Assembly: GCF_003702045.1 (NCBI RefSeq)
Contig: NZ_RBTP01000077.1
Span: 1-43,298 of the forward strand
Length of the DNA stretch: 43,298 bases
Reading direction: 5' to 3'
Source of the DNA: Pseudomonas viridiflava
Lineage (GTDB): Bacteria > Pseudomonadota > Gammaproteobacteria > Pseudomonadales > Pseudomonadaceae
This document shows, in pieces, positions 42,597-43,298 of the stretch (position 1 is the first letter of the stretch; each line of letters starts with the position of its first letter). The notes under the pieces are model-generated. The model worked only from the letters and a program-made list of their open reading frames with translations. It was not told the origin of the DNA and did no database searches. A program made the position numbers and the translations under genes.

Positions 42597-42998
42597 TCAT
42601 TTGGCCGTCATGACGGAAATCTTCGTGATGCCCGACCGCTCGATGGACGCCATTGCCTTGGCCACCTGGCCGTAGTTGACGTCGGTGTCGGCCTGCAACT
42701 GGACGCGGATGTCCGGGTCCTTGGCCTTTTCGTCCTGCAGGCTTTTCTCCAGCAGTTCGGGGGCGATTTCCGATTTGGCGAGAAAGAACTTGCCGCTCTG
42801 ATCGACGCTGACCACCACCGGGTCCTTCTTCTCGGCCGGGGCGACCGAATCGGTCTTGGGCAGGTTGACCTTGATCGCGTTGGTCATCAGCGGCGTGGTG
42901 ACGATGAACACCACCAGCAGCACGAGCATCACGTCCACCAGCGGCGTGACGTTCATTTCGCTGAGCACTTCATCGCTGTCTTGAGTGGAGAACGACAT
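42597..42998 (-). CDS. exbD: biopolymer transport protein ExbD
   Basis: A 133-residue inner-membrane protein with one N-terminal helix (about 18-38, VTPLVDVMLVLLVVFIVTTPL). Asp22 in this helix is the conserved proton-path residue of ExbD/TolR. The periplasmic domain follows (KVNLPKTD, VVVSVDQSGKFFL, LQADTDVNYGQVAKAM). With ExbB it uses proton motive force to energise TonB. The ATG overlaps the exbB stop (TAATG). Its placement suggests dedication to the adjacent receptor. Confidence 0.95.
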   Translation of the reverse strand: MSFSTQDSDEVLSEMNVTPLVDVMLVLLVVFIVTTPLMTNAIKVNLPKTDSVAPAEKKDPVVVSVDQSGKFFLAKSEIAPELLEKSLQDEKAKDPDIRVQLQADTDVNYGQVAKAMASIERSGITKISVMTAK

Positions 42999-43298
42999 TA
43001 GCTTGCCTCCCGCACGGCATGGCCTTGCTTGCTGGCGATAGGTTGACGGGATACGGCAAAGGCACTGCGCTGGGCGAGGGCGTCGAAGTCGTGAGCGAAG
43101 TCGTCCATGTCGGCAACGGCCAGCTTGAGGCGGCGCAGAAAGAAGTTGTAGATCAGGACCGCAGGCACAGCGACGGCGATGCCGACGCCGGTGGCAACCA
43201 GCGCGTGACCAATGGGGCCGGCGACTGCCTCAAGGCTGGCCGAACCGGTCAGACCGATGCTTTGCAGCGCTTCCATGATCCCCCAGACCGTGCCGAAC
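42998..43298 (-). CDS. exbB: biopolymer transport protein ExbB, partial (5' end beyond window)
   Basis: The C-terminal portion of a MotA/TolQ/ExbB proton-channel protein. It reads FGTVWGIMEALQSIGLTGSA, then GPIGHALVATGVGIAVAVPAVLIYNFFLRR, i.e. the last two membrane helices with the conserved Thr/Gly-rich pore, and a short cytoplasmic tail. The frame is open through the right window edge, so the Met at 43276 is internal. It overlaps exbD. A tonB gene might lie further right, but cannot be seen. Confidence 0.93.
   Translation of the reverse strand, partial: FGTVWGIMEALQSIGLTGSASLEAVAGPIGHALVATGVGIAVAVPAVLIYNFFLRRLKLAVADMDDFAHDFDALAQRSAFAVSRQPIASKQGHAVREAS

Noticed and set aside
43200..43276. 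ExbB start at the Met near 43276
   Set aside because: The frame continues to the window edge with FGTVWGI, a conserved internal ExbB motif, so that Met is internal.

Overview
The window looks like chromosomal DNA of a fluorescent Pseudomonas, most likely the P. syringae group. This rests on recognised gene order and proteins: hisB-hisH-hisA-hisF, an orphan solute-binding protein, YibQ, CtpA, EnvC, gpmI, rhodanese, grxC, secB and trmL follow one another as in other pseudomonads. High GC, an OprD-type porin, Pseudomonas REP/REPIN repeats and a short orphan RHS protein of a kind common in Pseudomonas agree. I saw no rRNA, tRNA, CRISPR array, transposase or phage gene.

Layout. 1-6.1 kb: asmA-like gene, PanZ-like acetyltransferase, an OFA-type MFS transporter and tyrB. 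6.2-9.6 kb: histidine genes with a small DUF2164 gene inside. 9.7-18 kb: envelope and housekeeping genes (periplasmic binding protein; envC-ctpA-yibQ operon on the minus strand; gpmI; yibN-grxC-secB; trmL and a small divergent membrane-anchored protein). 18.2-28 kb: a sulfonate-sulfur region with tauABCD (minus), an OprD-family porin, the 1-Cys peroxiredoxin LsfA and ssuA-C-B-F (plus). The ssuE and ssuD genes normally found in this Pseudomonas operon are not here. 28-29.2 kb: a short RHS-core protein whose C-terminal tip looks like an ADP-ribosyltransferase toxin. 29.2-33.7 kb: TetR regulator, 2-hydroxyacid dehydrogenase, GABA-type aminotransferase, degenerate HAD-like protein, Lrp/AsnC regulator. 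34-43.3 kb: minus-strand uptake block exbB(partial)-exbD-TonB-dependent receptor-yejA-yejB-yejE-yejF, which could carry a peptide-like substrate across both membranes.

How the genes work together. The his genes make imidazole glycerol phosphate and histidine intermediates. EnvC and CtpA both act on cell-wall hydrolysis. Tau and Ssu transporters bring in organosulfonates under sulfur limitation; TauD releases sulfite from taurine, LsfA fits the oxidative side of sulfonate metabolism, and the porin between them may be the outer-membrane entry. The TonB receptor, ExbBD and Yej ABC importer form a plausible two-membrane import route.

The best candidate for something little described is the RHS protein at 28066-29163: a core too small to build a full RHS shell, a lower-GC variable tip with ART-like motifs, and no adjacent immunity gene. 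All function calls come from reading the sequence; no database search was run.
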